Shown: one piece after another, positions 39,867 through 48,267 of the stretch
How positions within the stretch are numbered: position 1 is the first letter of the stretch
Layout: each line of letters starts with the position of its first letter
From: an uncultured Olsenella sp.
GTDB taxonomy: Bacteria; Actinomycetota; Coriobacteriia; Coriobacteriales; Atopobiaceae
Assembly: GCA_949287905.1 (NCBI GenBank)
Contig: CASEHX010000016.1
Span: 1-64,000 of the forward strand
Direction: 5' to 3'
Length of the DNA stretch: 64,000 bases
The notes under the pieces: model-generated
What the model was told of the DNA's origin: nothing
What the model saw: only the letters and a program-made list of their open reading frames with translations
The model's database searches: none
Program-made: the position numbers and the translations under genes

Positions 39867-40027
39867 GGCGGGTGTAGCTTGGGGCTTCGGCGAGCTCCTG
39901 GTCGCGCGACGGGGCTCGCGCGGGTGGCCGGGTCTTGCGGTCCCTCTCGCCCAAATTTCAAAGAAAGTGAATTTGGGGGTTGCGCCCGAGGGAAGCTTCT
40001 GTATACTTACTTCTTGCGCGAACACAT

Positions 40028-40102
40028 TCCCCGGTGGCGCAGTGGTAGCGCAGCTGACTGTTAATCAGCGTGTCGTAGGTTCGAATCCTACCCGGGGAGC
40101 CA
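40028..40102 (+). tRNA. tRNA-Asn (GUU anticodon)
   Basis: A 75-nt cloverleaf including an encoded CCA. The acceptor stem TCCCCGG pairs with CCGGGGA, the D-arm is GCGCAGTGGTAGCGC, the anticodon stem-loop CTGACTGTTAATCAG contains GTT, and the T-arm is GTAGGTTCGAATCCTAC. The discriminator base is G. It reads AAC/AAU codons. Confidence 0.96.
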
Positions 40103-40111
40103 GGAACTTTC

Positions 40112-40145
40112 GAGGCCGGAGGGGCACATCCTCCGGCCTCTTTTC
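40112..40145 (+). terminator. Intrinsic terminator after tRNA-Asn
   Basis: An 11-bp perfect stem GAGGCCGGAGG with its complement, followed by TTTTCG, starts 9 bp after the tRNA. Confidence 0.92.
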
Positions 40146-40302
40146 GTTGCTCGACGTGCTGTGAGCCCCGTGTCGCGCGCTTCTCCGGGCTTCGTTGCCG
40201 TGCGCGGCATTGGGCCGCGGCGTCTCCACGTCTCTGGGTCGCACGCAGCTCCGCACTTCGAGGGTGCGCCCGTCTCCGGCTTCTAGGCTGCGCACTTCTC
40301 CC

Positions 40303-40419
40303 GACTTTTGCACGAGCCCACGGGGCAACGTTGCATGCCTCGAGGGTTGGTCAGTCCACTGACCAGGTAAAACGCAGTTAGAGCCGATTGGGCCCCCTCG
40401 GGCGCTCGTGCAAAAGTCG
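40303..40419. mobile_element. Palindromic element family 2, copy C (117 bp)
   Basis: Perfect 15-bp terminal repeats GACTTTTGCACGAGC at 40303-40317 and its complement at 40405-40419. The interior keeps CCAGGTAAAACG at the position of the GCAGGT core of copies A and B and contains an additional small palindrome GGTCAGTCCACTGACC. The rest of the 40146-40651 gap holds degenerate GCGCACTTC/CGAGAAGCGCG repeats and no gene. Confidence 0.78.
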
Positions 40420-40597
40420 CCCGAAGCCTCTCGGGGTTCCAATGGGGTGAGAAGCGCGTGTTGGATTGGGCGAGAGGCACGGGCGGGATTGTGCGATGCC
40501 GGCGGAAGGTTCGAGGCTCGCAAGCCGAGCGCGCGGGCGGTTGCGGCCTTTGGCGAGAAGCGCGCTGGACCGTGGCGCGAGCCGTCTCTGATTGGGC

Positions 40598-40603
40598 TAC
40601 CAT
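40598..40603 (+). promoter_or_regulatory. -10 element before the zinc-ribbon gene
   Basis: TACCAT in the context GGCTACCAT lies about 48 bp before the start codon, a variant of the TGCTAnnnT pattern. Confidence 0.45.
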
Positions 40604-40651
40604 GGGTGAGGGACAATCCGCCCGTGGGCGGTTCGAGAGAGCGGAGACGCT

Positions 40652-41500
40652 ATGGGTTTCTTCGACAGCGTTCAGTCGACGTTCAACAGGGGTGTTGCCG
40701 CGGCAGGCCGCACCAGCGACCAGGTGAGGCTCAAGGGCCAGATGAGCGACGCCAACAGGAGGCGCCAGAATCTGGCGGCCCAGCTCGGGGCGAGCCTCTA
40801 CGAGCTCACCAGGAACGACCCCCGCTTCCGTGCCGGCCGCGAGGCACTCTACGACGGCATCGCCTCCATCGATGCCGAGCGCACGCAGATTCAGGCGGAG
40901 CTCGATCGCATCGAGCGCGAGGCACATGCCGCACAGATTGCCTCCACTCACTTCGCCTGCCCGTTCTGTGGCTCTCAGGTGGGCGCCAGCGACGTCTTCT
41001 GCTCGGGTTGCGGCAGGCCGATGACGGAGATCCAGGCGGCGCTCTCCGCCTCGCAGGGCGGCGCTCCCGCCAACTGGAACGGTCCCGTCTGCCCCAGCTG
41101 CGGCTCTCCGATGAACGTCGGCGACCTGTTCTGCATGAGCTGCGGACACAAGCTCGACGCCCCGGCGGTCGCCCCGACGCCCGAGTCCGTGCCCGCGCCC
41201 GCCCCCGATTCTGCGCCCGAGCCCGAGCCGGTGCCTGCGGCCGAACCCATGCCCGCGCCTGCGGCCGAACCCATGCCCGTGCCCGCACCCGAGCCGGTGC
41301 CCGCACCCGAACCGAGCCCGGTGGCCGACCCGGCGCCCGTGATCGAGCCCGCTCCTGCCGAGGCCGCCCCCGTCCCGGAGCCCGCCGAGCCCCTCTCCGC
41401 TCCCGACCCCGCACCCGCAGAGGGCGCCGTCTGCCCCAGGTGCGGCACCCCCGCCGCCCCCGGCGACAAGTTCTGCATGAACTGCGGATTCCAGCTCTAA
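40652..41500 (+). CDS. Protein with coiled-coil N-terminus, three zinc ribbons and a Pro/Ala/Glu linker
   Basis: A 282-residue cytosolic protein. Residues 1-95 are helical and charged. Three zinc-ribbon-like units follow: CPFCGS...CSGCGRP near 102-125, CPSCGSP...CMSCGHK near 148-168, and CPRCGTP...CMNCGFQL at the extreme C-terminus (about 260-282). Between the second and third is a 90-residue linker of repeated PAPEP/PVPAAEP units. This looks like a scaffold or regulator rather than an enzyme. It precedes the pyr leader and has its own promoter-like element; any link to pyrimidine synthesis is only positional. Confidence 0.8.
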   Translation: MGFFDSVQSTFNRGVAAAGRTSDQVRLKGQMSDANRRRQNLAAQLGASLYELTRNDPRFRAGREALYDGIASIDAERTQIQAELDRIEREAHAAQIASTHFACPFCGSQVGASDVFCSGCGRPMTEIQAALSASQGGAPANWNGPVCPSCGSPMNVGDLFCMSCGHKLDAPAVAPTPESVPAPAPDSAPEPEPVPAAEPMPAPAAEPMPVPAPEPVPAPEPSPVADPAPVIEPAPAEAAPVPEPAEPLSAPDPAPAEGAVCPRCGTPAAPGDKFCMNCGFQL

Positions 41501-41525
41501 CGCCGTGTTGCCTTTCCGCCCCCGC

Positions 41526-41554
41526 TTGTCTCGGGCGGCAAGGTAACGTACAGT
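41526..41554 (+). promoter_or_regulatory. Promoter of the pyr operon
   Basis: TTGTCT (41526-41531) and TACAGT (41549-41554) with 17-bp spacing, the best -35/-10 pair in the window. Transcription would start near 41561, at the beginning of the PyrR leader. Confidence 0.7.
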
Positions 41555-41559
41555 GGGAG

Positions 41560-41659
41560 AGATACTTTAAGCCGGTGCGAGACGCCAGCAAGGTCAGGTC
41601 CCCAGGGACGCTTCCCATACCCTTCTTGACGCTCGCGCCGCAAGGCAGGGCGTCTTTTT
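41560..41659 (+). promoter_or_regulatory. PyrR-dependent attenuator leader of the pyr operon
   Basis: The segment CTTTAAGCCGGTGCGAGACG followed by CCAGCAAGG (41565-41593) closely follows the PyrR-binding loop consensus (CUUUAAUCCAGUCCAGAGAGGCU, GCAAGG). An intrinsic terminator follows (41628-41654, TTTTT at 41654-41659). With uridine nucleotides PyrR would hold the anti-antiterminator so that the terminator forms. The leader directly precedes pyrR, so PyrR regulates its own operon. Confidence 0.85.
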
Positions 41660-41676
41660 CTTACGAAGGGAGTCCC

Positions 41677-42228
41677 ATGGAGCAGCCACAGCTCAAAGCC
41701 CAGATCATGGACGGTCAGGCCATGGCTCGTGCCCTCACCCGCGTGGCGCACGAGATCATCGAGAGAAACGAGGGCGCCGACGGCATCGCGCTCGTTGGCA
41801 TCGTTCGTCGCGGGGCTGCCCTCGCGCCCCTGCTCGCGGACGAGATCGCAAAGATCGAGGGAAAGCGTCCCCCGGTGGGCTCTCTCGACGTCAGCTTCTA
41901 TCGCGATGACGTGCGCCGCAAGATCGCGCCGGTGGAGTTTGGCACCGACATCCCCTTCGACGTCGACGGCCGCGACATCATCCTCGTCGACGACGTCCTC
42001 TACACCGGGCGCACGATCCGCGCCGCGCTCGACGCCCTCATCGACCTGGGTCGCCCGAGCACGGTCCAGCTCGCCGTCATGGTCGACCGCGGCCACCGCG
42101 AGCTTCCCATCCGCGCCGACTACGTCGGCAAGAACGTGCCTTCCTCGCACGAGGAGGACGTCCGCGTGACCATCGCCCCCTACGACGAAACCAACGCCGT
42201 GGAGATCTGGACCAAACCCACCGAGTAG
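41677..42228 (+). CDS. pyrR: Bifunctional pyr operon regulator / uracil phosphoribosyltransferase PyrR
   Basis: A 183-residue PRTase-fold protein that binds the pyr leader RNA in response to UMP/UTP. The PRPP-binding motif DDVLYTGRTIRAAL begins near residue 105, and the RDDVRR and MVDRGHRELPIRADYVGKNVPSS segments are typical of PyrR. ATG 41677 is 7 bp after GAAGGG. It is the first gene of pyrRBCKDF and lies just behind its presumed RNA target. Confidence 0.95.
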   Translation: MEQPQLKAQIMDGQAMARALTRVAHEIIERNEGADGIALVGIVRRGAALAPLLADEIAKIEGKRPPVGSLDVSFYRDDVRRKIAPVEFGTDIPFDVDGRDIILVDDVLYTGRTIRAALDALIDLGRPSTVQLAVMVDRGHRELPIRADYVGKNVPSSHEEDVRVTIAPYDETNAVEIWTKPTE

Positions 42229-42249
42229 AGCACAGGAGGTGCCCAGCAC

Positions 42250-43185
42250 ATGCTGTCCGTCAAGCATCTGATCGACACGACGAGCCTCACCGCCGACGAC
42301 ATCACCCAGATCCTCGACACGGCTCGTTCGTTCTCCGAGGTCAACAAGCGCGCCATCAAGAAGGTCCCGGCGCTGCGCGGCCGCACGATCGTCAACCTCT
42401 TCCTCGAGCCGTCCACGCGCACCAAGAGCTCCTTCGAGCTCGCCGAGAAGCGCCTCTCCGCCGACTCCCTCTCCATGGGCGGCGCCACGAGCTCCGTCGT
42501 GAAGGGCGAGAGCCTCGCCGACACCATCGAGACGATCGACGCCATGAACGTCGACATGTTCATCTGCCGCGCCAAGCTCGCCGGCACGCCGCAGAAGATC
42601 ACCGAGCACACCGACGCAATCGTCATCAACGCCGGCGACGGCAAGCACCAGCACCCCACGCAGGCGATGCTCGACCTCTACACCATCCGCGAGAACTTCG
42701 GCCACCTCGACGGCCTCAAGGTCGCCATCGTGGGCGACCTCTCCCACAGCCGCGTGTGCGGCAGCCTCGTGCCCGCGCTCAAGACCATGGGCGCCGACGT
42801 CACGCTCGTGGGCCCGCCCACCTTCCAGGTCGACGACCCCGACTACTACGGCGTTCCGCAGACGGCCGACCTCGACGCCGTCATCCCCGAGATGGACGTC
42901 GTCTACATGCTCCGCGTCCAGCTCGAGCGCATGGAGGGCGCGGCCATCCCGTCCCGCCGCGAGTACAACCGCCTCTGGGGCCTCGACATGGGCCGCGTCA
43001 ACAGGATGAAGCCCGAGGCCATCATCTGCCACCCCGGCCCGATGAACCGCGGCATGGAGATCAACGCCGACGTGGCCGACTGTGCGCGCTCGCGCATCCT
43101 CGACCAGGTGAACGCCGGCGTCCTCACGCGCATGGCCGAGATGTACCTGCTTCTGGGAGGAGAGAACAATGGCGTATCTGCTTAA
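42250..43185 (+). CDS. pyrB: Aspartate carbamoyltransferase catalytic subunit
   Basis: A 311-residue enzyme for carbamoyl aspartate formation, step two of pyrimidine synthesis. Carbamoyl phosphate binding residues EPSTRTKSSFE begin near residue 53, with GDGKHQHPTQAMLD near 132 and HPGPMNRGMEI near 260. No regulatory subunit PyrI is nearby, consistent with control by PyrR attenuation instead. The start follows CAGGAGGTG. Its 3' end overlaps pyrC by 17 bp. Confidence 0.96.
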   Translation: MLSVKHLIDTTSLTADDITQILDTARSFSEVNKRAIKKVPALRGRTIVNLFLEPSTRTKSSFELAEKRLSADSLSMGGATSSVVKGESLADTIETIDAMNVDMFICRAKLAGTPQKITEHTDAIVINAGDGKHQHPTQAMLDLYTIRENFGHLDGLKVAIVGDLSHSRVCGSLVPALKTMGADVTLVGPPTFQVDDPDYYGVPQTADLDAVIPEMDVVYMLRVQLERMEGAAIPSRREYNRLWGLDMGRVNRMKPEAIICHPGPMNRGMEINADVADCARSRILDQVNAGVLTRMAEMYLLLGGENNGVSA

Positions 43186-44482
43186 GGGAGCCCACGTCGT
43201 CGACCCCCAGGTGGGCCTCGACGACGTTCGTGACGTGCTCATCGACGGCGACAAGATCGCCGCGGTGGGGGAGAGCCTGGACGCCCCGGAGGGCGCCGAG
43301 GTCATCGACGCCACCGGCAAGTACCTCGTGCCCGGCCTCGTGGACATGCACGTTCACTTCCGCGACCCCGGCTTCGAGTACAAGGAGACCATCGAGACCG
43401 GCGCCCGCGCGGCCACCCACGGCGGCTTCACCGACGTGGCCACGATGCCCAATACCGACCCGGTGACCGACAACGGCGCCGAGGTCCGCTACCAGATCGA
43501 CCGCTCCCGTCACGCCGGCCTCTGCCACATCCGCCCGATCGGCGCGCTCACGGTGGGCGAGAAGGGCCAGACGCTCGCGGAGATCGGCGACATGGTCATG
43601 GAGGGCGCGGTCGCCTTCTCCGACGACGGCCACGGCGTCCAGAGCGCCGGCATGATGCGCACCTGCATGGAGTACGTCTCCCAGTTCGGCAAGGTCGTTT
43701 CCGCGCACTGTGAGGTGGAGTCGCTCACCACGCACGGCGTCATCAACGAGGGTCGCGCCTCCACCCGCCTCGGCATGTTCGGCTGGCCCGCGCTCGGCGA
43801 GGAGCTCGAGATCTACCGCGACATCGAGCTCTGCCGCATGACCGGCTGCGCCCTGCACATCGCCCACATCTCCACCGAGAAGGGCCTCGAGCTCGTGCGC
43901 GCCGCCAAGGCAGAGGGCCTGCCCGTGACCTGCGAGGTCACCCCGCACCACCTGTTCCTGTGCGAGGACGACATCACCGATGCCTATGACACCAACCTCA
44001 AGATGAACCCGCCGCTGCGCACCGCCGCGGACGCGGCCGCGCTGCGAGAGGGCATCCTCGACGGCTCGATCGACTGCATCGTGACCGACCACGCCCCGCA
44101 CGCGCCGCACGAGAAGGACTGCGAGTGGGAGATCGCCTTCTTCGGCATCGTGGGCCTCGAGACGTCGCTGCCGCTCATGCTCACCAACCTCGTGCTTCCC
44201 GGCACGATGAGCTGGTCTCGTCTCGTCGAGGTCATGGCCGTGAACCCGCGCCGCTGCCTGCGCCTGCCGGAGATCCGCGTGGAGGCGGGCAGCACCGCCG
44301 ACCTCACGCTCATCGACCCGGCCGCCGAGGTCACGGTCACCGAGGACTGGCTCCAGAGCCGCTCCAAGAACTCCGCGTGGCTTGGGGCAACCCTCAAGGG
44401 CGCCGCGTCCGACGTCTTTGTCGCCGGTCGCCACACGCTCACGGGCGGCGAGGTCACCCCGGTCAAGCGAGTCCTTCGATGA
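43169..44482 (+). CDS. pyrC: Dihydroorotase (class I)
   Basis: A 437-residue amidohydrolase that closes carbamoyl aspartate to dihydroorotate. Metal ligands are visible as DMHVHFRDPGFEYKE near residue 57, HCEVES near 178, HIAHIST near 230 and DHAPH near 305. The length and motifs match the class I bacterial type. Start ATG 43169 after GGGAGGAGA; ends ATGA overlapping pyrK. Cytosolic. Confidence 0.95.
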   Translation: MAYLLKGAHVVDPQVGLDDVRDVLIDGDKIAAVGESLDAPEGAEVIDATGKYLVPGLVDMHVHFRDPGFEYKETIETGARAATHGGFTDVATMPNTDPVTDNGAEVRYQIDRSRHAGLCHIRPIGALTVGEKGQTLAEIGDMVMEGAVAFSDDGHGVQSAGMMRTCMEYVSQFGKVVSAHCEVESLTTHGVINEGRASTRLGMFGWPALGEELEIYRDIELCRMTGCALHIAHISTEKGLELVRAAKAEGLPVTCEVTPHHLFLCEDDITDAYDTNLKMNPPLRTAADAAALREGILDGSIDCIVTDHAPHAPHEKDCEWEIAFFGIVGLETSLPLMLTNLVLPGTMSWSRLVEVMAVNPRRCLRLPEIRVEAGSTADLTLIDPAAEVTVTEDWLQSRSKNSAWLGATLKGAASDVFVAGRHTLTGGEVTPVKRVLR

Positions 44483-45267
44483 GCGCCGGGCTTGACGTCC
44501 ACGGCTTCACCGTCGTCTCCAACGAGCCGGCGGCCGACGGCCTCATGCGCATCGTGTTCCGAGCGCCCGAGCTCGCGGCCGCCCTCGCCCCGGGCCAGTT
44601 CGTGAACATCCACGTGCCCGGTGACGCGAGCCAGATCCTGCGCGTCCCGCTGTCCTTCAGCCGCGCGGACGCCGCGGCCGGCACCGTGGAGATCGTCTAC
44701 GCCGTCGTGGGCGACGGCACGCGCCGCCTCTCCGAGATGGCGGCGGGGGAGACCTCGACCGCCGTTGGCCCCTGCGGCAACCCCTGGCCGTCCGTCGAGG
44801 GCGCGCGTCGCGCCTGCGTCGTGGCCGGCGGCGTCGGCATCACCCCCATCGTCGCGTGCGCCCGCATGCTCGCAGCCTCGGACGTTGCCTTCGACGCCGT
44901 CGTGGGCGCGCAGACCGCGGGCAAGCTCTGGGGCACGGACGTGCTCGAGGGCCTCGGTGCCGGCACCGTCGCCGTGACCACCGACGACGGCACCGCCGGG
45001 CGCAGGGGCTTCACCACCGACGCCCTCGCCGACCTTCTCGCCAGCGGAAGCTACGACGTCGTCTACACCTGCGGCCCCGAGGTCATGATGGCGGGCGTCG
45101 CGCGCCTCTGCCGCGAGGCCGGGGTCGCCTGCCGCGTCTCCATGGAGCGGATGATGTGCTGCGGCTTTGGCGCGTGCGGCACCTGCAACGTGGCCATGGT
45201 CGACGGCACCTACAAGTCCTGCTGCAAGGACGGCCCCGTCTTCGATGCAGAGGAGGTGGCGTGGTAA
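44479..45267 (+). CDS. pyrK: Dihydroorotate dehydrogenase electron-transfer subunit PyrK
   Basis: A 262-residue FAD and [2Fe-2S] protein that couples PyrD to NAD+. The ferredoxin-reductase-like part has RVPLSFSRAD near residue 55 and GGVGITPIVACARML near 118; the C-terminal cluster site is MMCCGFGACGTCNV with a later Cys in YKSCC. The start ATG is inside the pyrC stop (ATGA). Paired with PyrD it forms a type 1B enzyme, which fits an anaerobe or facultative organism that does not need quinone. Confidence 0.94.
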   Translation: MSAGLDVHGFTVVSNEPAADGLMRIVFRAPELAAALAPGQFVNIHVPGDASQILRVPLSFSRADAAAGTVEIVYAVVGDGTRRLSEMAAGETSTAVGPCGNPWPSVEGARRACVVAGGVGITPIVACARMLAASDVAFDAVVGAQTAGKLWGTDVLEGLGAGTVAVTTDDGTAGRRGFTTDALADLLASGSYDVVYTCGPEVMMAGVARLCREAGVACRVSMERMMCCGFGACGTCNVAMVDGTYKSCCKDGPVFDAEEVAW

Positions 45268-46196
45268 TGGCCGAGAAGCACGTGAGCATGGCCGTCGACC
45301 TCGGTGGCGTGCGCATGCAGAACCCCGTCAACACCGCCTCGGGCACCTTCGCCTTCGGCTCGGTCTTCGAGGACTTCTTCGACGTCTCCCGCCTGGGCGC
45401 GATCACCCTCAAGGGCTGCTCGGCCGAGCCGTGGCCAGGCAACCCCGCTCCCCGCATGTGCGAGGTGCCGAGCGGCATGATGAACACCGTGGGCCTTGCC
45501 AACCCGGGCGTCGCCGGGATGGTTGAGCAGTACGGCGAGTACCTCGCCGGTCTCGAGGGGCGCGGCTGCCGCGTCATCGTGCAGGCGGCCGGCCACTCCG
45601 TGGAGGAGTACGTCGCCGCCGTCGAGCTCATCGAGGAGCTCTGCCCGTGGGCGAGTGGCGTGGAGATGAACATCTCCTGCCCCAACATCGCACGCGGCGG
45701 CGTCCTCGTGGGCGGCACGCCCGAGAGCGCGGCAGAGGTCGTGCGTGCGGTGCGCCCGCGCGTCAAGCGCCCGCTGCTCGTCAAGATGGCGCCCGTCCGC
45801 GTGCCGGAGATCGCACGCGCCTGCGAGGCCGAGGGCGCGGACGCCCTCTCGCTCATCAACACGATCAACGGCATGTCGATCGACGTGCGCACCCGCAGGA
45901 GCCGCCTCTCCAAGCCCACGGGCGGCGTCTCCGGCCCCGCCATCCACGCCATCGCCGTGCGCATGGTCTGGGAGGCGGCACAGGCCGTCAAGATCCCCAT
46001 CAACGGCATGGGCGGCATCGCCACGTGGAGAGACGCCGCCGAGATGATCCTCGCCGGCGCCACCTCGGTCACGGTGGGCACCGCCAACTTCTATGACCCC
46101 ACCTGCGCCGCGGACATCGTGGACGGCCTCGCCTCCTGGGCCGCCGAGCAGGGCGTCTCTGACATCAACGAGCTGATTGGAGCCTTCGAATGCTGA
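45267..46196 (+). CDS. pyrD: Dihydroorotate dehydrogenase (NAD-dependent type 1B), catalytic subunit
   Basis: A 309-residue FMN barrel enzyme oxidising dihydroorotate to orotate. FMN and substrate motifs include NPVNTASGTFAFG near residue 17, TLKGCSAEPWPGN near 47, MNISCPNIARGG with Cys near residue 138, and INGMGGIATWRDAAEMILAGA near 250. The ATG overlaps the pyrK TAA by one base and AGGAGG lies 10 bp upstream. It works with PyrK. Confidence 0.95.
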   Translation: MAEKHVSMAVDLGGVRMQNPVNTASGTFAFGSVFEDFFDVSRLGAITLKGCSAEPWPGNPAPRMCEVPSGMMNTVGLANPGVAGMVEQYGEYLAGLEGRGCRVIVQAAGHSVEEYVAAVELIEELCPWASGVEMNISCPNIARGGVLVGGTPESAAEVVRAVRPRVKRPLLVKMAPVRVPEIARACEAEGADALSLINTINGMSIDVRTRRSRLSKPTGGVSGPAIHAIAVRMVWEAAQAVKIPINGMGGIATWRDAAEMILAGATSVTVGTANFYDPTCAADIVDGLASWAAEQGVSDINELIGAFEC

Positions 46197-46912
46197 CGTA
46201 CGAACAGGCAAGCGACAAGATCATCATCGCGCTGGACTGCTCCAAGGAGCGTGCCTTCGAGCTGGCGGACCTGCTCGCCGGCAAGGCCACGTGGGTCAAG
46301 GTGGGCATGACGCTCTTCTACGCGGAGGGCCCCGCCATCGTGGACGCCATGCGCGAGCGCGGGCTGCGCGTCTTCCTCGACCTCAAGGTCCACGACATCC
46401 CGTTCCAGGTGCAGGGCGCCGTCCGCGCCGCCTCCCTCACGGGCGCCGACATCCTCTCCATCCACGGCCTCGGCAGCTCCGCGATGATCGCGGCTGCTCG
46501 CAAGGGCGCCGAAGAGGCCGCCGAGCAGCGCGGCGGCGACCGCACGCGCCTCGTCGCCATCTCTGTGCTCACGAGCATGGACCAGGCGGCGCTCGCGGAG
46601 ATCGGCGTGGAGTCCCCGGTCGCCGAGGAGGTCGCGCGCCTCGCGAGCCTCGCCTATGGGTCGGGCGCCGACGGCATCGTCTGCTCGCCGCAGGAGGCCG
46701 CCGAGATGCGCGCGCTTCTCGGCCCTGGCGCGCTCATCGTCACCCCGGGCGTGCGTCCCGCGGGTGCCGAGGTGGGGGACCAGAAGCGCATCGCAACCCC
46801 GGCGGCCGCCATCGAGGCCGGCGCGTCCAAGCTGGTCATCGGCCGTCCCATCACGGGTGCCGACGACCCCGTCGCCGCCTTCGACGCCATCTGCGCGGAG
46901 CTCATGAACTAG
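46190..46912 (+). CDS. pyrF: Orotidine 5'-phosphate decarboxylase
   Basis: A 240-residue barrel enzyme that makes UMP. The catalytic charged network is seen as LDLKVHDIPFQV near residue 62, with IIIALDC at the N-terminus and VTPGVRP and GRPITGADDP near the C-terminus. It overlaps pyrD by 7 bp and closes the pyr operon. pyrE and carAB, needed for a complete pathway, are not in the window. Confidence 0.95.
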   Translation: MLTYEQASDKIIIALDCSKERAFELADLLAGKATWVKVGMTLFYAEGPAIVDAMRERGLRVFLDLKVHDIPFQVQGAVRAASLTGADILSIHGLGSSAMIAAARKGAEEAAEQRGGDRTRLVAISVLTSMDQAALAEIGVESPVAEEVARLASLAYGSGADGIVCSPQEAAEMRALLGPGALIVTPGVRPAGAEVGDQKRIATPAAAIEAGASKLVIGRPITGADDPVAAFDAICAELMN

Positions 46913-47086
46913 GACCTTTACCTGCGGTTTTCTTGGTGCTTCCACCTTTTGTGCACACCATTTGATGGTTTACCTGCACCTTTGGTGAAGAGGTATTGCA
47001 AAACCGCCGCTCAACGGGCAAACTAGGTATCTGCAAAGCCGCCTGGCACATCTATGGCGGCTCCAGTATCGAATTGGAGGAACAAC
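46913..47086. promoter_or_regulatory. pyrF-mihF gap with inverted CACCTTT / TTTACCTGC motifs
   Basis: An A+T-richer gap with TTTACCTGC twice (46917 and 46969), CACCTTT twice, and a small hairpin ACCAT-TTG-ATGGT. In reverse, TTTACCTGC reads GCAGGTAAA, the core of family 2 elements. This may be a degenerate element or a regulator site ahead of mihF; the mihF promoter itself is not clear. Confidence 0.4.
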
Positions 47087-47395
47087 ATGGCTCTACCCCA
47101 GCTTACCGACGAGCAGCGCAAGGCCGCCCTCGAGAAGGCCGCTCAGGCCCGTCACGCCCGCGCCGAGCTGCGCGAGAAGATCAAGAGCGGCGCCGTCAGC
47201 CTCGAGTCCGTCCTCGAGTCCGATGACCCCATCGCCAGCCGCATGAAGGTCTCCACCCTCATCGAGTCCCTCCCCGGCTACGGCAAGGCCAAGGCTGCCA
47301 AGATCATGGACGAGCTCGGCATCTCCGCCTCTCGTCGCGTCAAGGGCCTCGGCGCCCGTCAGCGCGAGCAGCTCGTTCAGGCTCTCGTCAAGTAA
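47087..47395 (+). CDS. mihF: Actinobacterial integration host factor (mIHF)
   Basis: A 102-residue basic nucleoid-associated protein. It is not related to E. coli IHF; the helix-two-turn-helix region LPGYGKAKAAKIMDELGISASRRVKGLGARQREQL at about residues 62-96 is the family hallmark and binds DNA non-specifically while bending it. ATG 47087 follows TTGGAGG. The order pyrF-mihF-gmk-rpoZ is typical of Actinobacteria. gmk begins 1 bp after its stop. Confidence 0.95.
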   Translation: MALPQLTDEQRKAALEKAAQARHARAELREKIKSGAVSLESVLESDDPIASRMKVSTLIESLPGYGKAKAAKIMDELGISASRRVKGLGARQREQLVQALVK

Positions 47396-47396
47396 C

Positions 47397-47996
47397 TTGG
47401 AGAGAAGAGCGAGAATCTTCGTCGTCTCCGGACCGTCAGGCGTAGGCAAGGGAACGCTCGTGGCCAAGCTGCGAGAGCGTTCCTCCTGCCTGGGCCTGAC
47501 GGTTTCTGCGACGACGCGCTCTCCCCGCGAGGGAGAGACCGACGGCGTCTCCTATCACTTCATGGATGACGCCGAGTTCGACCGGCGCCTGGACGCCGGC
47601 GAGTTCCTCGAGTGGGCGTGGGTGCACGGACACCGGTACGGGACGCTCGTGAGCGAGGTCGAGCGTGTGCTCTCCGCGGGGGAGTCGGTCGTCCTCGAGA
47701 TTGACGTCCAGGGCGGGCTCGCGGTCCGCTCCGTCATGCCGGACGCCGTCCTCGTCTTCGTGGAGCCCCCCAGCATGGAGGAGCTCGAGCGCCGCCTGCG
47801 CGGACGCGGGACGGAGGACGAGGAGAGCGTTGAGCTGAGGCTCTCCAACGCCCGCACCGAGATGGCGCATGCCGGCGACTATGACGTTCGCATCGTCAAC
47901 GACGACCTCGACCGTGCCTGCAGCGAGCTCGAGGATGTGATACACACGTACGAGATGGACGGAGGCCCCTCACAAGATGTCCGTGATCAAGCCTGA
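47397..47996 (+). CDS. gmk: Guanylate kinase
   Basis: A 199-residue kinase converting GMP to GDP. Walker A is GPSGVGKGT near residue 12; the GMP-binding region TRSPREGETDGVSYHFM begins near 40. The start is TTG 47397, just after mihF; the mihF 3' end supplies no strong ribosome binding site, so coupling is likely. It overlaps rpoZ by 20 bp. Confidence 0.94.
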   Translation: MERRARIFVVSGPSGVGKGTLVAKLRERSSCLGLTVSATTRSPREGETDGVSYHFMDDAEFDRRLDAGEFLEWAWVHGHRYGTLVSEVERVLSAGESVVLEIDVQGGLAVRSVMPDAVLVFVEPPSMEELERRLRGRGTEDEESVELRLSNARTEMAHAGDYDVRIVNDDLDRACSELEDVIHTYEMDGGPSQDVRDQA

Positions 47997-48261
47997 GATT
48001 GACAACCTGCTCGACAAGACCGAGAACAACCCGTTTCTCCTGTGCTCCCTCGCGTCCAAGCGCGCCTGCGACATCAACAACATGGTCCGCGGGCAGCACC
48101 TCCGCGTGACCGCCATCCAGGACTTTGACGACATCACCACCGTCGTCTCCGGGAAGGACCCCATCTCCGTCGCCATGACCGAGATCGAGGACGGCACCCT
48201 CAGCTTCGTCAAGGAGGACTTTGACGAGGACATCAAGGGCGCCAACACGATCGCTCTGTAG
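47977..48261 (+). CDS. rpoZ: RNA polymerase omega subunit
   Basis: A 94-residue acidic protein that helps assemble the beta' subunit and binds ppGpp in many bacteria. The helix SLASKRACDINNMVRG near residue 24 is the conserved omega core. It starts inside gmk (20-bp overlap) and is followed 6 bp later by thiI. gmk-rpoZ pairing is near universal. Confidence 0.93.
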   Translation: MSVIKPEIDNLLDKTENNPFLLCSLASKRACDINNMVRGQHLRVTAIQDFDDITTVVSGKDPISVAMTEIEDGTLSFVKEDFDEDIKGANTIAL

Positions 48262-48267
48262 GCGCCC

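Noticed and set aside
40408..41676. Long N-terminal extension of pyrR
   Set aside because: The open frame runs through the zinc-ribbon gene and the PyrR attenuator; the true start at 41677 has a site and a family-typical N-terminus.
46177..46965. Alternative frame overlapping pyrF
   Set aside because: Arg/Gly-rich shadow translation; pyrF in the other frame carries all catalytic motifs.
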